Source: Macrophomina tecta (Eukaryota > Ascomycota > Dothideomycetes > Botryosphaeriales > Botryosphaeriaceae). From it: 64,000 nucleotides of DNA. Location of the stretch: the NCBI GenBank assembly GCA_024180945.1, contig JAKSGN010000022.1:186001-250000 (forward strand), read 5' to 3'. A program made the position numbers and the translations under genes. Below, piece by piece: positions 62,946-64,000 of the stretch (position 1 is its first letter; each line of letters begins with the position of its first letter). The notes under the pieces were generated by a model that saw nothing but the letters and a program-made list of their open reading frames with translations, did not search any database and was not told the DNA's origin.

Positions 62946-63523
62946 CTAACAGCCGAGATTTTGCTCACGCGCACTAGCTCGCTCACATACGTTATCATCG
63001 GAGTCAGCATCCAAAACTGAATCAGACTCATGCAGGGATATAACGTACGATTGTAAAAATCGGTTTCCCCATTCGAGCTTCTCGTTCTCAAGTCTCAGTG
63101 ATTCGACACGGCTGACGATACTAAGGAGGCTGGCTTGAAGCGCCTTCCTTTGTCTGGCATGATAATGTCAGCAAGGTTGCGTACAGCGTTCACGCAAATC
63201 CTTTGAAACTTCTGCATCAAAGCCTGCCTCGCTTCCTGACTGATCTTCTCAACCTCCTCGCTCGTCCTCCTCGGGCTCATTGCCCTAGCATCGTTCTCGT
63301 CATATACCTCGTCCTCCTCACCCAGCTCGACTCGGGGGCTGTCGCGTGGAATGATGATAGTATCACTCGACCTGCGACGGTCTAAGTTGGGCCTGAAGAG
63401 ATGCCGGGCTTCGAGCTTGTTGATTAACAAAAAGGCGGTACTGACGTACCGATCGTCAACGGTAGAAGTGCCCGCCAGATCGTTAGCGAGAAGCATGGAT
63501 ACGTGAGCAGTGAGCGAGCACAT
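62946..63523 (-). CDS. SCOC-like short coiled-coil protein (DUF2205 type), 154 aa
   Basis: Exon 63523-63450 from ATG (MCSLTAHVSMLL), intron 63449-63393 (GTACGT...TTCAG, 57 nt), exon 63392-63210, intron 63209-63154 (GTTTCA...CCAG, 56 nt, GCTGAC branch), exon 63153-62946 to TAG; 465 nt, 155 codons. The last exon has RKALQASLLSIVSRVESLRL then ENEKLEWGNRFLQSY, a heptad coiled coil of the kind I know from fungal short coiled-coil (SCOC) proteins, which act at the Golgi and in autophagy in animals. In such proteins the coil is usually followed by IGNLM-like sequence; here the tail differs. The stop lies 22 bp from E7, so the insertion or old changes may have altered the end. The 57-nt intron is in frame. 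Confidence 0.5.
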
Positions 63524-64000
63524 GTTCTGAGTACGCGGATGGCAGCGTGTGGAGAGGACGGTTGTGCGGGTGGAAGAGACTGAATTAGTTGGGGGAAGGT
63601 AGGGGAAGTGCAGGTAGTTAGGACGGCCCTCCGCCAAGAGCGTGCAAATGAGAGCGTATAGCAGACAGGAAGCAGCGCGCGCTCAGAAGCCCGCCGGTCG
63701 AATACCCGTTGGGTCAGCGGCGCAGAGACGTCTATCACTCTTTTTTCAATATTCGCACCTCTGGCGGCTGGTGAGCTTGCTGAGCCATAAACACACTTTC
63801 AGCTGGCAGCGAGTCAGGCACTCCACGGCGCCTTCCGCACTATTCGCCCGTTTTACTCCTCGTCCCGGCTTACTCTTGTGCAACGCGATCAGCCTGTGTC
63901 TTGCCTTGTTGGCTCTGCTGCGACACTGCGCGATGCGAGGCAGATCATCCATTGATGTCGAAAGCGGTCCAGTAGGATATGGGGACGATGCCGTGGCGAC
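63524..64000. other. No gene recognised; upstream region of the SCOC-like gene
   Basis: Holds the presumed promoter and leader of the gene at 62946-63523. A minus-strand frame at 63746-63952 is basic and without known motif; it is not supported as a gene. Confidence 0.45.

Noticed and set aside
1..64000. A giant Starship-type element with a tyrosine-recombinase captain
   Set aside because: No DUF3435-like recombinase was recognised and no element borders were seen; accessory genes alone do not prove it.
1..64000. tRNA or rRNA genes
   Set aside because: No cloverleaf with the standard A and B box sequences and no rRNA core sequence was noticed by eye; a covariance search would be needed to exclude degenerate copies.

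Overview
This is eukaryotic DNA, almost certainly from the nuclear genome of a filamentous ascomycete (Pezizomycotina). Coding regions carry short introns of about 47 to 85 nt with GTRNGT-like donors. The mobile elements are the usual set for such fungi: Fot1/pogo elements with TA target duplications, BED-finger hAT and Restless-like hAT elements, a Tad-type LINE, Ty1/copia and a Helitron. Many dead copies are broken by TAG or TAA codons best explained by C-to-T changes at CpA, the pattern left by repeat-induced point mutation (RIP). The species cannot be named from this window.

The window is a transposon-rich accessory region with few host genes. 0-15 kb: the 3' end of a hypothetical gene (1-778), a decayed hAT (883-5577) with an intact pogo element E1 inside it, several weak or broken gene relics, a small hidden three-exon gene (8863-9379), a hidden gene broken by stops (11942-12767), and a second, complete copy of the first gene (13746-15086). 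15-24 kb: LINE ORF1 relic, short repeat copy A, an isopenicillin-N-synthase-like oxygenase with an altered iron site, a DUF7924-type gene split by a small inversion, and two further accessory genes. 24-30.6 kb: a mosaic Restless-like hAT, a 2.1 kb stretch with no gene seen, and a REG1-like phosphatase regulator. 30.8-38.4 kb: pogo elements E2 (RIP-damaged), E3 (internally deleted) and E5 (one frameshift) around an apparently intact four-exon alpha/beta hydrolase. 38.4-53.4 kb: Helitron, LINE fragment, hAT, copia remnant, another hAT and a 4.2 kb LINE, largely abutting. 53.5-64 kb: a 746-residue two-exon gene, pogo E4, pogo-like E7 with E6 cleanly nested inside it, and a small SCOC-like coiled-coil gene next to the insertion.

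The strongest general signal is the pogo group: seven ended elements and one 3' remnant. Each end carries a subterminal motif, mostly in two tandem copies, whose sequence matches between the two ends of one element but differs between elements. Four of them (E1, E4, E6, E7) keep an open transposase frame with the DD35D triad. Three (E2, E3, E4) sit in or at the edge of copies of one 197-bp repeat, two of them at the same TA. Host genes hidden by introns or broken by stops were reconstructed by reading splice sites; exon sums divisible by three support these models, but they are predictions.
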